Notes: generated by a model not told the origin, from the sequence alone. Positions 16,691 to 29,807 are shown, counted from the first letter of the stretch. The stretch is DNA of 64,000 nt from Rhodococcus zopfii NBRC 100606 = JCM 9919 (GCF_001895025.1 NZ_BCXI01000018.1:1-64000); one strand, 5' to 3'. Program-made: numbers and translations.

Positions 16691-17926
16691 ATGACCTTGC
16701 CCAGCGCCGGCGCATCCGGCTCCCCGAAGACCGTGTACCTCGACCACGCCGCGACCACGCCGATGCTGCCTGCGGCGATCGAGGCGATGACGCAGGTCTT
16801 CACGACGGTCGGCAACGCTTCGTCGCTGCACGGTTCCGGGCGCGCCGCGCGCCGCCGCATCGAGGAGGCTCGCGAATCCATCGCCGCCGATCTCGGCGCC
16901 CGCCCGTCGGAGGTGCTGTTCGTCTCCGGCGGCACCGAGGGCGACAACCTCGCGGTCAAGGGCATCTTCTGGGGCCGTCGCGCGCAGGATCCGCGACGGA
17001 ATCGGGTGATCGCAAGCGCAGTCGAGCACCATGCCGTGCTCGACGCGGTCGAGTGGCTTGTCGAACACGAGAACGCCGAGGTGACGTGGCTGCCCGTGGA
17101 CGCGGACGGTCGCGTCCACCCGGAGGCGCTGCGGGCCGCACTGGCCGAGCATGCGAACGAGACCGCGCTGGTGACGGTCATGTGGGCCAACAACGAGGTC
17201 GGCACCGTGATGCCGATCCCCGAACTCGCTGCTGTGGCCGCCGAGTTCGACGTGCCGATCCACAGCGACGCGGTGCAGGCCGTGGCGCACCTACCCGTCG
17301 ATTTCGCGGCGAGCGGTCTGTCCGCAATGACCGTCGCGGCGCACAAGTTCGGGGGCCCGCAGGGTGTCGGTGCGCTGCTGCTGGGCCGTCAGGTGCCGTG
17401 CGTGCCGCTCGCCCACGGTGGGGGGCACGAACGCGACATTCGTTCGGGTACGCAGGACACCGCGTCCATCGTCGGCATGGCCGCGGCGCTGCGCGCGGCG
17501 ACCGCCGACCTCGAGGCGACCGCCGCCGGACTCGGTGTGCTGCGCGCTGCGCTCGTCGCCGGAATCGAGGATGCGGTCCCCGGGGCGGTCCTCAACGGAC
17601 CTCGCGGCGCGGACCGGCTGCCCGGTAACGTGCACTTCACTTTCCCCGGCTGCGAAGGGGATTCGCTGCTGATGTTGTTGGATGCGGCAGGAATCGAATG
17701 CTCCACCGGGTCGGCGTGCACGGCCGGTGTCGCCCGGGCGAGCCATGTGCTCCTCGCGATGGGTGCCGATCCGCGTACCGCACGCGGATCGTTGCGGTTC
17801 TCGTTGGGGCACACCTCGACTCGGGCCGACGTGGACGCGGTGATCGCGGCTCTGCCGCGGGTGGTGGAACGGGCGCGCGCCGCCGGATTGGCGAGCGCTG
17901 CCGGTCGTGGAGGTGACGGACGATGA
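16691..17926 (+). CDS. iscS: Cysteine desulfurase (IscS/NifS class)
   Basis: A 411-aa PLP enzyme that removes sulfur from cysteine as a protein persulfide. The PLP Schiff-base lysine is Lys219 in [11 protein letters not shown], and the catalytic cysteine is Cys343 in STGSACTAG (class I loop). [10 protein letters not shown] at the N-terminus and ANNEVGT in the middle are family hallmarks. ATG 16691 lies 9 nt after a TATCCT -10 box. Its stop overlaps mnmA (ATGA), so sulfur made here is probably handed to the tRNA thiolase. No SufBCD or IscU gene is near, which supports a tRNA-thiolation role in this operon. Confidence 0.93.
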   Translation: MTLPSAGASGSPKTVYLDHAATTPMLPAAIEAMTQVFTTVGNASSLHGSGRAARRRIEEARESIAADLGARPSEVLFVSGGTEGDNLAVKGIFWGRRAQDPRRNRVIASAVEHHAVLDAVEWLVEHENAEVTWLPVDADGRVHPEALRAALAEHANETALVTVMWANNEVGTVMPIPELAAVAAEFDVPIHSDAVQAVAHLPVDFAASGLSAMTVAAHKFGGPQGVGALLLGRQVPCVPLAHGGGHERDIRSGTQDTASIVGMAAALRAATADLEATAAGLGVLRAALVAGIEDAVPGAVLNGPRGADRLPGNVHFTFPGCEGDSLLMLLDAAGIECSTGSACTAGVARASHVLLAMGADPRTARGSLRFSLGHTSTRADVDAVIAALPRVVERARAAGLASAAGRGGDGR

Positions 17927-19004
17927 GGATTCTCGCGGCGATGAGCGGCGGTGTGGACTCGGCGGTGGCCGCGGCCCGCGCCGTCGATGCCGGACACGAG
18001 GTCGTCGGTGTGCACCTGGCGTTGTCGACTGCGCCGGGCACGCTGCGCACGGGCTCGCGCGGTTGCTGCTCGAAGGAGGACGCCGGTGACGCCCGGCGCG
18101 CCGCCGATGTGCTTGGAATACCCTTCTACGTCTGGGATTTCGCCGATCGATTCAAGGAAGACGTGATCGACGACTTCGTCGCCTCGTACGCGGCGGGGCA
18201 GACTCCCAACCCGTGCCTGCGATGCAACGAGAAGATCAAGTTCGCGGCGCTCGCGGACCGTGCCGTCGCGCTCGGCTTCGACGCGGTCGCGACCGGGCAC
18301 TACGCGCAGTTGAAGGACGGGGTGCTGCGCCGCGCCGTCGACGCGGACAAGGACCAGTCGTACGTCCTCGGGGTGCTCACCGCCGAGCAGTTGTCGCGGG
18401 CGATGTTCCCGGTGGGGGACACCCCCAAGGATCTGATCCGTGCCGAGGCCGCCGACCGTGGGCTGGCCGTCGCGAACAAGCCGGACAGCCACGACATCTG
18501 CTTCATCCCTTCGGGCGACACCCGCGCGTTCCTCGGTGCCCGCATCGGGGTGCGGCCCGGCAAGGTCGTCGACGTGGACTCCGGTGCGGTGCTCGCCGAA
18601 CACGAAGGGGTGCACGGCTTCACGATCGGTCAGCGCAAGGGTCTCGGCATCGCCGGACCGGGTGCGGACGGTCGTCCCCGCTACGTCACCGAGATCGACC
18701 CGGAGAGCGGCACCGTGAAGGTGGGTTCGGCCGAGCATCTGCAGGTGGGCTCGATCACCGCCGAACGCGCGGTGTGGACCTCGGGTGCCGCACCGGAGGG
18801 CCCGATCGAATGCGTCGTGCAGGTCCGCGCCCACGGCGGCATCGCCCCCGCGGTCGCCGAGGCCGTCGGCACCGGCATCGAGATCGCGCTGCGCGAACCG
18901 CTCACAGGTGTCGCCGCCGGTCAGGCCGCCGTGCTGTACCGCCCGGATCCGGCCGGGGACATCGTCGTGGGCAGCGGGACCATCGCCGCCGCGGCCGGCG
19001 CCCG

Positions 19005-19008
<4 letters not shown>
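17923..19008 (+). CDS. mnmA: tRNA-specific 2-thiouridylase MnmA
   Basis: A 361-aa ATP-PPase that makes 2-thiouridine at the wobble base of Lys, Glu and Gln tRNAs. The PP-loop SGGVDSA is at residues 8-14. Catalytic cysteines correspond to Cys101 ([13 protein letters not shown]) and Cys193 ([11 protein letters not shown]). The central [10 protein letters not shown] segment and a C-terminal beta-barrel are present. It is translationally coupled to the cysteine desulfurase upstream (ATGA) and to the MetE-like gene downstream (GTGA). Called trmU in M. tuberculosis. Confidence 0.95.
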
Positions 19009-22212
<3,204 letters not shown>

Positions 22213-22275
22213 GTGTGGCGAGGATCGCGCTCCGGCGTTTTGGGCGCCCGTGGGATCGGCTGTCATAGTGCACAA

Positions 22276-22764
22276 ATGATCGAAATCAGACGTGTGAGCT
22301 CGGACGAGTACGAGACCGTCGGCGACCTCACCGTCGACGTGTACGTCGGCGGCGGCTTCGTCGAGCCCGACGATCCGTATGTCGGGCGGCTGCGCGACAC
22401 CGCCGCCCGCGACGCTCAGGGCGAGGTCGTCGTCGCGGTTGCGGACGGCGAGATCGTCGGGTCGCTGACCCTCGCCGAACCGACGTCGCGGCTGTCGGAC
22501 ATCGCCGAGAAGGGCGAACTCGAACTGCGGATGCTCGCGGTCGCGCCGCAGGCCCGCCGCCGCGGCGTCGGTTCGGCGCTGGTGCGGTACGCCCTCGACG
22601 CCGCATACGAGCGCGGGGACCGCGCCGTGGTGATCTCGACGGCACCGGCCATGGTCGATGCCCGGCGCATCTACGACCGGAACGGATTCGTTCCGGTCGC
22701 AGAGCGCAACTGGGTGCCGGTGCCCGGAGTCCAGCTGACCGCGATGGTGCGTGACCTGGTCTGA
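22276..22764 (+). CDS. GNAT family N-acetyltransferase
   Basis: A 162-aa GNAT enzyme. Motif A for acetyl-CoA binding is ELRMLAVAPQARRRGVGSALVRYALDAAYERG, with the Q/RxxGxG/A loop intact, and motif B is IYDRNGF. The acceptor is unknown. ATG 22276 is 6 nt after a CATAGT -10-like box (22264-22269). Lies alone between ligA and the convergent ACT-domain gene; not obviously part of either pathway. Confidence 0.82.
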   Translation: MIEIRRVSSDEYETVGDLTVDVYVGGGFVEPDDPYVGRLRDTAARDAQGEVVVAVADGEIVGSLTLAEPTSRLSDIAEKGELELRMLAVAPQARRRGVGSALVRYALDAAYERGDRAVVISTAPAMVDARRIYDRNGFVPVAERNWVPVPGVQLTAMVRDLV

Positions 22765-22783
22765 CCCGGTCCGGCCCGCAGGA

Positions 22784-23434
22784 TCAGCCCAGTACGGTGC
22801 CGATGATGCCGGCGAGGTAGCCGACCCGCGCCACCTCGGACGGGCGGAACTCCGGCCCGCCCGGACGGCCGAGCATGAGCACCCGGGTGGGGGAGCCGAG
22901 CGGGGCGGCGGCGAGCGTCGTGTCCATCTGCCGCCACACCGCGGGAACCCATGCGGCTTCGTGATCGAGCAGTTGCGGCTTCTCGAGCGGCATCCACGGC
23001 AGATTCAACGCGTGGGTTTCCGGAGCACCGGGGCTACCCGCCACCCGGTAGGGGCCGTTCGGGCCGATGGCGATCACGGTCGCCCAGCCGACGCGCAGCA
23101 CGCGCGGCGCGCCGTCGGCGAGGATCTGGAGGCGGCCGTCGCGCGCGGCGGCGACCTGATCGATCAGTTCGAGTTCGCGGTGGGTGTCGAGCATGCCCGC
23201 GTACGGCCGGATGGAATCGACGGTGACACCGTCGAGCGCTTCGGCCGCGGTGATGAGCGTGTCGGGAAGTTTGCCGGGTTCGACGTCGACGACGAGATCG
23301 TCGATGGCGAAGTCGGCGCCGCGCTCGACGACGTCGAGCGACAGGATGTCCGCGCCGACCGATCCGAGGGCGACGGCGAGCGCGCCGAGGCTACCGGGCC
23401 GATCGGGTAGCTGGACACGCAGAAGGTACGACAC
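22784..23434 (-). CDS. ACT-domain protein (Rv3013-like)
   Basis: A 216-aa protein with an N-terminal ACT domain (VSYLLRVQLPDRPGSLGALAVALGSVGADI, residues 1-70), the amino-acid-sensing fold. A further region of about 140 aa ends in a conserved PTRVLMLGRPGGPEFRPSEVARVGYLAGI block. It probably binds an amino acid or purine-type ligand, but no enzyme domain is attached. GTG 23434 has AAAGGA upstream and is preferred to a longer start. Divergent from gatCA, as Rv3013 is in M. tuberculosis. Regulatory function unknown. Confidence 0.75.
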   Translation of the reverse strand: MSYLLRVQLPDRPGSLGALAVALGSVGADILSLDVVERGADFAIDDLVVDVEPGKLPDTLITAAEALDGVTVDSIRPYAGMLDTHRELELIDQVAAARDGRLQILADGAPRVLRVGWATVIAIGPNGPYRVAGSPGAPETHALNLPWMPLEKPQLLDHEAAWVPAVWRQMDTTLAAAPLGSPTRVLMLGRPGGPEFRPSEVARVGYLAGIIGTVLG

Positions 23435-23745
23435 GTGCGTCCTTTCACCTATGGGCCGATCCGAGTGCATGCCGGATTCGGCGCACCTTGTTTCGAGGCC
23501 GCAAGGCGACCCCCGACTGCGACCATCCTGTCACCTTCGCGACCCTCCCGGTGCACGGATTTTGGACGAAACGGGCAGCTTTGTCGCAAATCCGCCGGTC
23601 GGGGACGGGCGTGAAACACGATTGGAACGCGCGTTTCGCGCATCGGAAACGGTTCGGCCGCCTTCGACGGCCCGCACAGGAGGCCGATCCGGGCACGCAC
23701 TACGCTGGATGCGACGTTCGTTCTCCATGAAAGGGGTCACCGAAG
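23435..23745. promoter_or_regulatory. 311-bp divergent intergenic region before gatC
   Basis: No credible gene is seen; short ORFs here lack ribosome sites and family features. A TACGCT hexamer at 23701-23706 is a plausible -10 for gatCA, placing a start site near 23713 and a leader of about 33 nt with AAAGGGG at 23729-23735. Nothing else recognisable. Confidence 0.45.
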
Positions 23746-24045
23746 GTGCCTGCCATCTCCCGTGACGAGGTCGCGCACCTCGCCCGGCTGTCCCGGCTCG
23801 CGCTGTCCGACGCCGAACTCGACGAGTTCGCCGGCCAGCTGGATTCGATCCTCAGCCACGTGAAGGCGGTGTCGGAAGTGGCTGCGGATGACGTGGCGCC
23901 GATGGCCAACCCGAACGCGGTGACCAATGTGACCCGCCCCGATGTCGTGGTGCCGGGCCTGACCCCGGACGAAGCACTCTCGGGTGCACCGGTTGTCGAG
24001 GAAGGCCGATTCTCGGTTCCGCAGATCTTGGGAGAGGGCGAATGA
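23746..24045 (+). CDS. gatC: Asp/Glu-tRNA amidotransferase subunit C
   Basis: A 99-aa GatC, the small subunit that clamps GatA and GatB. Typical [33 protein letters not shown] start and the C-terminal [24 protein letters not shown] tail are present. GTG 23746 follows AAAGGGG with wide spacing. The stop overlaps gatA (ATGA), so C and A are translated together. The third subunit, gatB, is about 7 kb downstream. Confidence 0.95.
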   Translation: MPAISRDEVAHLARLSRLALSDAELDEFAGQLDSILSHVKAVSEVAADDVAPMANPNAVTNVTRPDVVVPGLTPDEALSGAPVVEEGRFSVPQILGEGE

Positions 24046-25517
24046 GCAGCGAACTGACCCGCCTGTCCGCCGCCGACCTGGCATCTCGGATCCACGCCGG
24101 TGAGGTGTCCTCGGTCGAGGTCACCCGGGCCCATCTCGACCGGATCGGCGAGGTCGACGGCGAATACCACGCGTTCCTGCACGTCGCCGGTGAGCAGGCG
24201 CTCGCCGCGGCCGCCGACGTCGACCGTGCGGTCGCTGCCGGCGACGCCCCGGTCTCCCCGCTCGCGGGTGTGCCGATCGCACTCAAGGACGTGTTCACCA
24301 CCACGGACATGCCCACCACGTGCGCGTCGAAGATCCTCGAGGGCTGGGTCGCGCCGTACGACGCGACGCTGACCACCAAGCTGCGGCAGGCCGGCATCCC
24401 GATCCTCGGCAAGACCAACATGGACGAGTTCGCGATGGGCTCGTCCACCGAGAACTCCGCATACGGTCCGACCCGCAACCCGTGGGACACCAGCCGCATC
24501 CCGGGCGGTTCCGGTGGTGGCTCGGCCGCGGCGCTCGCGTCGTACCAGGCGCCGCTCGCGATCGGCACCGACACCGGCGGTTCGATCCGCCAGCCGGCGG
24601 CCGTCACCGCAACCGTCGGGACCAAGCCGACCTACGGCACCGTGTCCCGCTACGGACTGGTCGCGTGCGCGTCGTCGCTGGACCAGGGCGGCCCGTGCGG
24701 ACGTACCGTCCTCGACACCGCCCTCCTGCACGAGGTCATCGCCGGACACGATCCGCGCGACTCCACCTCCGTCGACGCAGCGGTCCGCCCGGTCGTGGAG
24801 GCTGCCCGTCAGGGCGCCGCCGGCGACCTGAAGGGCCTGCGCGTCGGAGTCGTGAAGGAACTGCACTCGGACAGCTACCAGCCTGGCGTCATCGCGTCGT
24901 TCGACGCGGCGGTCGAGACCCTGACCAAGCTCGGCGCCGAGGTCGTCGAGGTGTCCTGCCCGCACTTCGAGTACGCGCTGGCCTCCTACTACCTGATCCT
25001 GCCGTCCGAGGTCTCCTCGAACCTCGCGCGTTTCGACGCGATGCGTTACGGCCTGCGCGTCGACGACGGCACCATGAGCGCCGAGCAGGTCATGGCCGCC
25101 ACCCGCGCCGCCGGTTTCGGCAAGGAAGTCAAGCGGCGCATCATGATCGGCACCTACGCACTGTCGTCGGGCTACTATGACGCCTACTACGGTCAGGCCC
25201 TGAAGGTCCGTTCGCTCATCGCGCAGGACTTCGACAAGGCGTACGAGCAGGTCGACGTCCTGGTGTCGCCGACGAGCCCGTTCACGCCGTGGAAGATCGG
25301 CGAGAAGGTCGACGATCCGCTGGCGATGTACCTGTCCGACCTGTGCACGCTGCCGACCAACCTGGCCGGACACTGCGCGATGTCGGTGCCGTCCGGCGTG
25401 TCCGACGACGACGGCCTGCCCGTCGGACTGCAGATCATGGCGCCGGCGCTCGCCGACGAGCGCCTGTACCGCGTCGGTGCGGCCTTCGAGGCCGCGCGCG
25501 GCCCGGTCCTGGTCTGA
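24042..25517 (+). CDS. gatA: Glutamyl-tRNA(Gln) amidotransferase subunit A
   Basis: A 491-aa amidase-signature subunit that releases ammonia from glutamine for Glu-tRNA(Gln) and Asp-tRNA(Asn) amidation. Triad: Lys82 (IALKDVF), cis-Ser157 ([11 protein letters not shown]) and nucleophile Ser181 ([10 protein letters not shown]). The long C-terminal part with YYGQALKVR and [21 protein letters not shown] is GatA-specific. Overlaps gatC; followed by a 30-nt palindromic terminator, so the gatCA unit ends here. Confidence 0.96.
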   Translation: MSSELTRLSAADLASRIHAGEVSSVEVTRAHLDRIGEVDGEYHAFLHVAGEQALAAAADVDRAVAAGDAPVSPLAGVPIALKDVFTTTDMPTTCASKILEGWVAPYDATLTTKLRQAGIPILGKTNMDEFAMGSSTENSAYGPTRNPWDTSRIPGGSGGGSAAALASYQAPLAIGTDTGGSIRQPAAVTATVGTKPTYGTVSRYGLVACASSLDQGGPCGRTVLDTALLHEVIAGHDPRDSTSVDAAVRPVVEAARQGAAGDLKGLRVGVVKELHSDSYQPGVIASFDAAVETLTKLGAEVVEVSCPHFEYALASYYLILPSEVSSNLARFDAMRYGLRVDDGTMSAEQVMAATRAAGFGKEVKRRIMIGTYALSSGYYDAYYGQALKVRSLIAQDFDKAYEQVDVLVSPTSPFTPWKIGEKVDDPLAMYLSDLCTLPTNLAGHCAMSVPSGVSDDDGLPVGLQIMAPALADERLYRVGAAFEAARGPVLV

Positions 25518-25552
25518 CCCGAACCAGCCCCACCGACTCGAACCAGCCATGC

Positions 25553-25582
25553 CGGGCCCGGAACCGTACGGTTCCGGGCCCG
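25553..25582 (+). terminator. Palindromic terminator after gatCA
   Basis: A perfect 30-nt palindrome with 15-bp arms (25553-25567 and 25568-25582) 36 nt after the gatA stop. No U-tract. Confidence 0.75.
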
Positions 25583-25653
25583 TCGTGTGTCCGCCTGCGT
25601 GACTGCGCCCTGTCTGCCATTATGGGACGCATTGTCCGCGAAGGGGGAATCGC

Positions 25654-26493
25654 GTGAACCAGGTGGAAGTTTCGGCGGGGACCATCGAATACGAGGACAC
25701 CGGTGGCGACGGCCCGGTGTTGGTGTTCATCCACGGGCTGCTCATGGACGGGACCGGGTGGCGGCACGTGGTCGGGGAATTGCGTGGCCGATACCGGTGC
25801 ATCCTGCCGACCTGGCCGCTCGGTTCACACCGGAAGCCGATGCACCCGGACGCGGACCTGACGCTGATCGGAATGGGCCGCCTGATCGGGGAATTCCTCG
25901 ACGCCCTCGACCTGCGCGAGGTCACGCTGGTCCAGAACGACTGGGGCGGCGCCCAGATCTTCCTCGCCGTCGCGAACCCCGAACGCGTGTCGCGGCTCGT
26001 GCTCACCGCGTGCGAGGCGTTCGACAACTATCCACCCGGACCCGTCAGGCTGCTGCTTCCGTTGGCCCGGATGCCCGGCGGATTCCGGGTGCTGATGACG
26101 GTATTGGGTACCAGGCTGGGACGGCGCGGCCCCGGCACGTGGGGATGGATGAGCAAACGGCCGGTGCCCGAAGAGGTCTACGACGCCTGGTTCCGGCCGG
26201 CCAGGGTCGATCGGGAGGTGCGGCGCGATGCCGCGAAGTACGCGGTGTCGGCGCCGCCGAAGAGGGAACTGCTCGACCTCGCAGCGAAGTCCGCGGAGTT
26301 CACCGGGCCGGTGCTGATCGTGTGGGCGACCGAGGACCGGATGATGCCCCGCGACCACGGACGCCGTCTCGCCGAGCTGTTCCCGGACTCCCGCCTCGTC
26401 GAGATCGACGACAGTTACACGCTGCTGGCCGAGGACCAGCCGGAGAAGCTGACCGCGGCGATCGGGGACTTCCTGGCGGCCACCGACACCTGA
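25654..26493 (+). CDS. Alpha/beta hydrolase with Asp nucleophile (dehalogenase/epoxide-hydrolase type), His position replaced
   Basis: A 279-aa alpha/beta-hydrolase-fold protein. The oxyanion HG motif is IHGLLMDG (residues 27-33). The nucleophile elbow is VQNDWGG with Asp96, the pattern of haloalkane dehalogenases and epoxide hydrolases rather than Ser esterases. The acid candidate is Asp228 in WATEDRMM. Where these families carry the catalytic His (typically HFLQEDQP-like), this protein reads DDSYTLLAEDQPEKL with Tyr255, so the usual triad is incomplete. GTG 25654 has AAGGGGG upstream. It may be a non-canonical enzyme or a subfamily using another base. First gene of the block separating gatA from pfkA. 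Confidence 0.78.
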   Translation: MNQVEVSAGTIEYEDTGGDGPVLVFIHGLLMDGTGWRHVVGELRGRYRCILPTWPLGSHRKPMHPDADLTLIGMGRLIGEFLDALDLREVTLVQNDWGGAQIFLAVANPERVSRLVLTACEAFDNYPPGPVRLLLPLARMPGGFRVLMTVLGTRLGRRGPGTWGWMSKRPVPEEVYDAWFRPARVDREVRRDAAKYAVSAPPKRELLDLAAKSAEFTGPVLIVWATEDRMMPRDHGRRLAELFPDSRLVEIDDSYTLLAEDQPEKLTAAIGDFLAATDT

Positions 26494-26502
26494 GGACGGC
26501 AG

Positions 26503-27846
26503 CTACGGAGCACACCTGGCCTGGTCCGGACCGTAGCGATGCCCGTGACCGGGTACCGCGTCCAGCGCGAACAGCAGATCCACCGTCGTCTGCAGGAAGC
26601 CGACGACCGGCAGCCACGCGGGCAATGGCGCATCGACGCGGGCGCGGGACAGGTCCGGTGCGGACCACAGCAGCGACGGCTGCCACCGAATCACCGGATC
26701 CGACGAATTCGCCAGCACCGTCCCGCCTTCCGCCCGCATCGACCCCGCGGGCGGACCGGCAAACATTGCCTCGCAGGGTCCGGGCGCGGTGAGGCCGTCG
26801 AACGCGGCGCCGGCACCGACCGCGCCGAGGCTCTGCCCGTAGACGTGCAGTTGCGGGCGGTGCTCCGGATCGAGGGTGTCCAGGTGCGCGCGGACCGCGA
26901 CCACCAGTGCCGTGGCGGCGTCGACCGCGGCGTCGCGGTCCAGCACGAAGGTCACCCAGCTCGGTGCCGACGAATACTGCACCGCGACGAGCGCGACGTC
27001 GTCGCCGTACGCGGATTCGAAGCCCGTCACCGCGGCCGCGTCGATCCAGCCCGAGCCCGTCGGCACCGCGACCACGACGTGCCCGCGGTCGAATCCTCCG
27101 GCCCGGTCGAGTTCCCGTACCGCCAGCGCGGCTCGTGCCCGCGCATCCGGCGCCGAATCCAGGCCCACGTACGTTCGGATCGGGGACTCGTCCGATTCGA
27201 GGGCGACGAAGCGACGGCCCTGCTCACCGAGGGTTTCCCACGGCACCAGCGACGGCGGTGCGCCGGACACTCCGGCCGGGAGCGGGGTGGTCGGGATGGA
27301 GGCGGTGGCCGTCGGTGCGAAGCCGGTGGCGGCGGTGTACCCGGCGGCGGCGATCACTGCGGCCGCCGCGACGGCGCGCACCGGGCCGACGCGGCGGCCG
27401 CGGGGGCCGAGTACTCGCGTGAGGACCACGATCAGCGCGGCAGAGGTTACGGCCGTCGCCCAGTGAGCGACACCGACCGGTTCGACGCCCATCGCGGCTC
27501 GTAATCCGTTCTGCCACCGGTTCGCCGCGAGCGTCGCCGTCGCGCACAGACCGGCCGACACGACGACCGCACCGCGCCGGTACGCGGTCGATGCGATGTG
27601 CCCTGCGCCCCGAGTTCTTTCGCGCACCGCCCGCCCGGCCGCGAGCAGCCCCAGCCCGCACAGCACCGACAACGCCGTGAACACCGCCTGCGTCACCGCG
27701 GGCCGCGGCAGCAACGACGGGGCCAGCGAGACACACACCGCAACGGTCACCGTGATCGTCGTCGAGACGCGCGGACACGACAGCACGTCCGGGACCGAGC
27801 TCGAAAAGTGCCGGGACCGTGCCGTTTCGAGAACCGCCCCGCTCAC
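26503..27846 (-). CDS. PF10081-type membrane alpha/beta-hydrolase family protein
   Basis: A 447-aa protein. The N-terminal third has four or so hydrophobic segments (ITVTVAVCVSLAPSLLPRP, AVFTALSVLCGLGLLAAG, ALIVVLTRVL, AVAAAAVIAAAGYTAATG). A soluble domain begins PPSLVPWETLGEQGRRFVALESD and contains the nucleophile elbow YGQSLGAVGAGAAFDG and an Asp-rich stretch, matching what I know of Abhydrolase_9/DUF2319 proteins such as Rv1069c. Substrate unknown; lipid esters are suspected because of membrane placement. GTG 27846 overlaps the stop of the upstream phospholipase A2 gene (GTGA), making the two co-translated. Confidence 0.78.
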   Translation of the reverse strand: MSGAVLETARSRHFSSSVPDVLSCPRVSTTITVTVAVCVSLAPSLLPRPAVTQAVFTALSVLCGLGLLAAGRAVRERTRGAGHIASTAYRRGAVVVSAGLCATATLAANRWQNGLRAAMGVEPVGVAHWATAVTSAALIVVLTRVLGPRGRRVGPVRAVAAAAVIAAAGYTAATGFAPTATASIPTTPLPAGVSGAPPSLVPWETLGEQGRRFVALESDESPIRTYVGLDSAPDARARAALAVRELDRAGGFDRGHVVVAVPTGSGWIDAAAVTGFESAYGDDVALVAVQYSSAPSWVTFVLDRDAAVDAATALVVAVRAHLDTLDPEHRPQLHVYGQSLGAVGAGAAFDGLTAPGPCEAMFAGPPAGSMRAEGGTVLANSSDPVIRWQPSLLWSAPDLSRARVDAPLPAWLPVVGFLQTTVDLLFALDAVPGHGHRYGPDQARCAP

Positions 27847-28460
27847 GACCACACCCGCGGTCCCGTGACCCCGGCCGCGACAACCGCCGCCAGCCCGAGC
27901 ACCATCGGCAGCGGTGATTCCGGCCTCGGCGCCCGGTACTGTTGCCGCCACGAATTGACCCGCACCGCAACGGAGGCGACCTCAGCGGCAATCGCACAAC
28001 CGGGCGTGGCATCCCGATCCGTCGCGCATGCCGCACGCAGGTCCCGCGTCAAATTCCGATCCAGTGCGCGTCGCGCATCCGGGCCGAGCTCGCCACCGGA
28101 GTCGCGGGCGAACCGCAGCAGGTCGTACCCGAGATCGTGCGTGCGGCAGGCCGGTTCGAACACCGCGGGCAGGGGCACCGGCGACGAGCACGAACCGTCC
28201 GGATCGCTGAGCCGCTCGCCCGCGACCCCGAGCTCGCGAATCGGGCTGTAGTACATCAGCGCTCCGAAATCCGGCGGGAAGGCGGCGTCGGCGGTGTCGG
28301 TGTCACCCGATCCGAGCGCGACCACGGTGGCCGACGCGGCGGCATGTTCGGCGGCGGCCGGGACCTCCGCGGCGGGGGAGCCGGCGGCACCCACACAGAC
28401 GAGGGCGGCGAAGACGCCGACGGTCGTTGCGGCCCGGGCATTCGCGGATCGGATGATCAT
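27843..28460 (-). CDS. Secreted prokaryotic phospholipase A2 family protein
   Basis: About 205 aa. An N-terminal signal peptide (ATTVGVFAALVCVGAAGSPAAE) precedes a domain with the PLA2 catalytic pair in ACRTHDLGYDLLRFA (His108-Asp109 by this start), flanking cysteines (SCSS, ACRTH, ACATD, GCAIA) for disulfides, and a MYYSP segment resembling the calcium-loop region. A C-terminal hydrophobic helix (MVLGLAAVVAAGV) may anchor it, which is unusual for small bacterial PLA2s. ATG 28460 lies 8 nt after TAGCGT (complement of 28469-28474), so I prefer it to GTG 28466. It would hydrolyse sn-2 esters of phospholipids outside the membrane; activity is predicted only. Confidence 0.75.
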   Translation of the reverse strand: MIIRSANARAATTVGVFAALVCVGAAGSPAAEVPAAAEHAAASATVVALGSGDTDTADAAFPPDFGALMYYSPIRELGVAGERLSDPDGSCSSPVPLPAVFEPACRTHDLGYDLLRFARDSGGELGPDARRALDRNLTRDLRAACATDRDATPGCAIAAEVASVAVRVNSWRQQYRAPRPESPLPMVLGLAAVVAAGVTGPRVWS

Positions 28461-28604
28461 GAACACCGACGCTAGGAATGCGACACCGGTGTCCGGATCC
28501 CACGACGGACCGGTTCGCGGCAGGCTGGGTAGTCCCGGGGTAGGGGCCGGATCTCACTCCACGGTATGACGACAGTCGGCGCCGCGGAATCTAGCGTGGA
28601 GACC
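28461..28604. promoter_or_regulatory. Divergent promoter pair between phospholipase A2 and sensor kinase genes
   Basis: Both directions carry the identical -10 hexamer TAGCGT: on the minus strand at 28474-28469, 8 nt before ATG 28460, and on the plus strand at 28592-28597, 7 nt before GTG 28605. Both transcripts are therefore predicted leaderless. The 144-bp gap is long enough for shared operator sites, but no clear palindrome was found. Confidence 0.55.
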
Positions 28605-29807
28605 GTGAAGTCGTTGGTACATGAAGGTGTCCATCACGGCGTGACACTATCGGTCCGGTACGGGCGCGGCCGCTGGTGGAACATCGCGATCGTCGTGACC
28701 ACGCTGATCCTCTATTCGATTGCGTGGCCGACACTCCAGCTCACCCACGATGTGCCGGCGCCGCTCATGCCGATCATCTCCGGGCTGGCCGTGTTCCCGT
28801 TCCTGCTGGTGCGCGCACAGCCGGCGCTCGGCTGGGCGATCTCCGCGGTCGCGGCGATGATCGTGCCGTGGGCGTTCGACCGCATCCCGGGCTACGACTA
28901 CCCCTGGCAGGTCGTGCACATCCTCGTGCTCCTCGCGCTGCTCGCCACGGTGTGCCTGCGCGAGGAGATGCGCATCGTGCTCGTCGTCTGGCTCGCAACC
29001 GTGCTGTTGTTCTTTGCGTACGTTCCCGGCAACGACGGGTGGGGCTGGGCGATCGGGATCACCGCCATCGCGGCGTTCGCGCTGCTCGTGCGCTGGCTCG
29101 TGCTGTCCCGCCGTCAGCTGGCCCGCGAGGAGGAGATCAGCGAACTCGAACGCGCTCGTCGAGCGGTGCTCGAGGAGAAGGCGCGCATCGCCCGCGACCT
29201 GCACGACATCGTCGCCCACCACATGTCCCTCGTCGTGGTGCAGGCGCAGAGCGCCCCGTACCGGCTGCCGGATGTCTCCGACGAGGTCCGGGCAGAGTTC
29301 GAATCGATCGGCGCGCTCGCCCGCGAGGCGCTCAACGAAGTTCGCGGCATGCTCGGTGTGCTGCGCAGCGACGGCACGCTGCCCGAGCACGCCCCGCAGC
29401 CGGGACTGGGCCGGCTCGACGAACTGTTCGACGCATCCCGTCGCGCCGGGGTCGACCTCACCGCCCGGGTCGAGGGAGACACCGCGTCGGTGTCCGACAG
29501 TGCGGGACTCGCGGTTTACCGGATCTTGCAGGAATCACTCGCCAACGCCGCTCGGCACGCGCCGGGGTCGGAGGTGTCCGTGCAGGTGGTGTGCGGCCCG
29601 GACCGGGTGGACGTGACGGTGCGCAACGGCGCTGCCGAGGACGACGACGGAGACCGACCCGCGGTGCAACCGGACCTCGGCGGCGGCAACGGTATCCGCG
29701 GCATGGCCGATCGGGCGGCGTCGGTCGGCGGCCGGTTGTACGCGCACCCGCGACCCGACGGTGGATTCGAGGTGTCGGCGTCGCTACCGCGCGTTCCCGC
29801 CGCCTAG
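28605..29807 (+). CDS. Two-component sensor histidine kinase (NarL/DesK-type, HisKA_3)
   Basis: About 400 aa. An N-terminal membrane domain of five or six helices (IAIVVTTLILYSIAW to GITAIAAFALLVRW) is followed by a linker coiled coil (REEEISELERARRAVLEEKARIARDLHD), the phospho-acceptor His200 in RDLHDIVAHHMSLV, and a HATPase_c domain (LQESLANAARHAPGS; GGNGIRGMADRAASVGG). No extracellular sensor domain, so the membrane helices probably sense. GTG 28605 is chosen over ATG 28566 because of the TAGCGT box 7 nt upstream. The response regulator follows after 10 nt. Divergent from phospholipase A2, suggesting a membrane-lipid or envelope signal (inference). Confidence 0.88.
   Translation: MKSLVHEGVHHGVTLSVRYGRGRWWNIAIVVTTLILYSIAWPTLQLTHDVPAPLMPIISGLAVFPFLLVRAQPALGWAISAVAAMIVPWAFDRIPGYDYPWQVVHILVLLALLATVCLREEMRIVLVVWLATVLLFFAYVPGNDGWGWAIGITAIAAFALLVRWLVLSRRQLAREEEISELERARRAVLEEKARIARDLHDIVAHHMSLVVVQAQSAPYRLPDVSDEVRAEFESIGALAREALNEVRGMLGVLRSDGTLPEHAPQPGLGRLDELFDASRRAGVDLTARVEGDTASVSDSAGLAVYRILQESLANAARHAPGSEVSVQVVCGPDRVDVTVRNGAAEDDDGDRPAVQPDLGGGNGIRGMADRAASVGGRLYAHPRPDGGFEVSASLPRVPAA

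Noticed and set aside
23445-23700. Small ORFs on both strands between the ACT-domain gene and gatC
   Set aside because: No ribosome sites, no family features, mutually overlapping in several frames; treated as promoter region.
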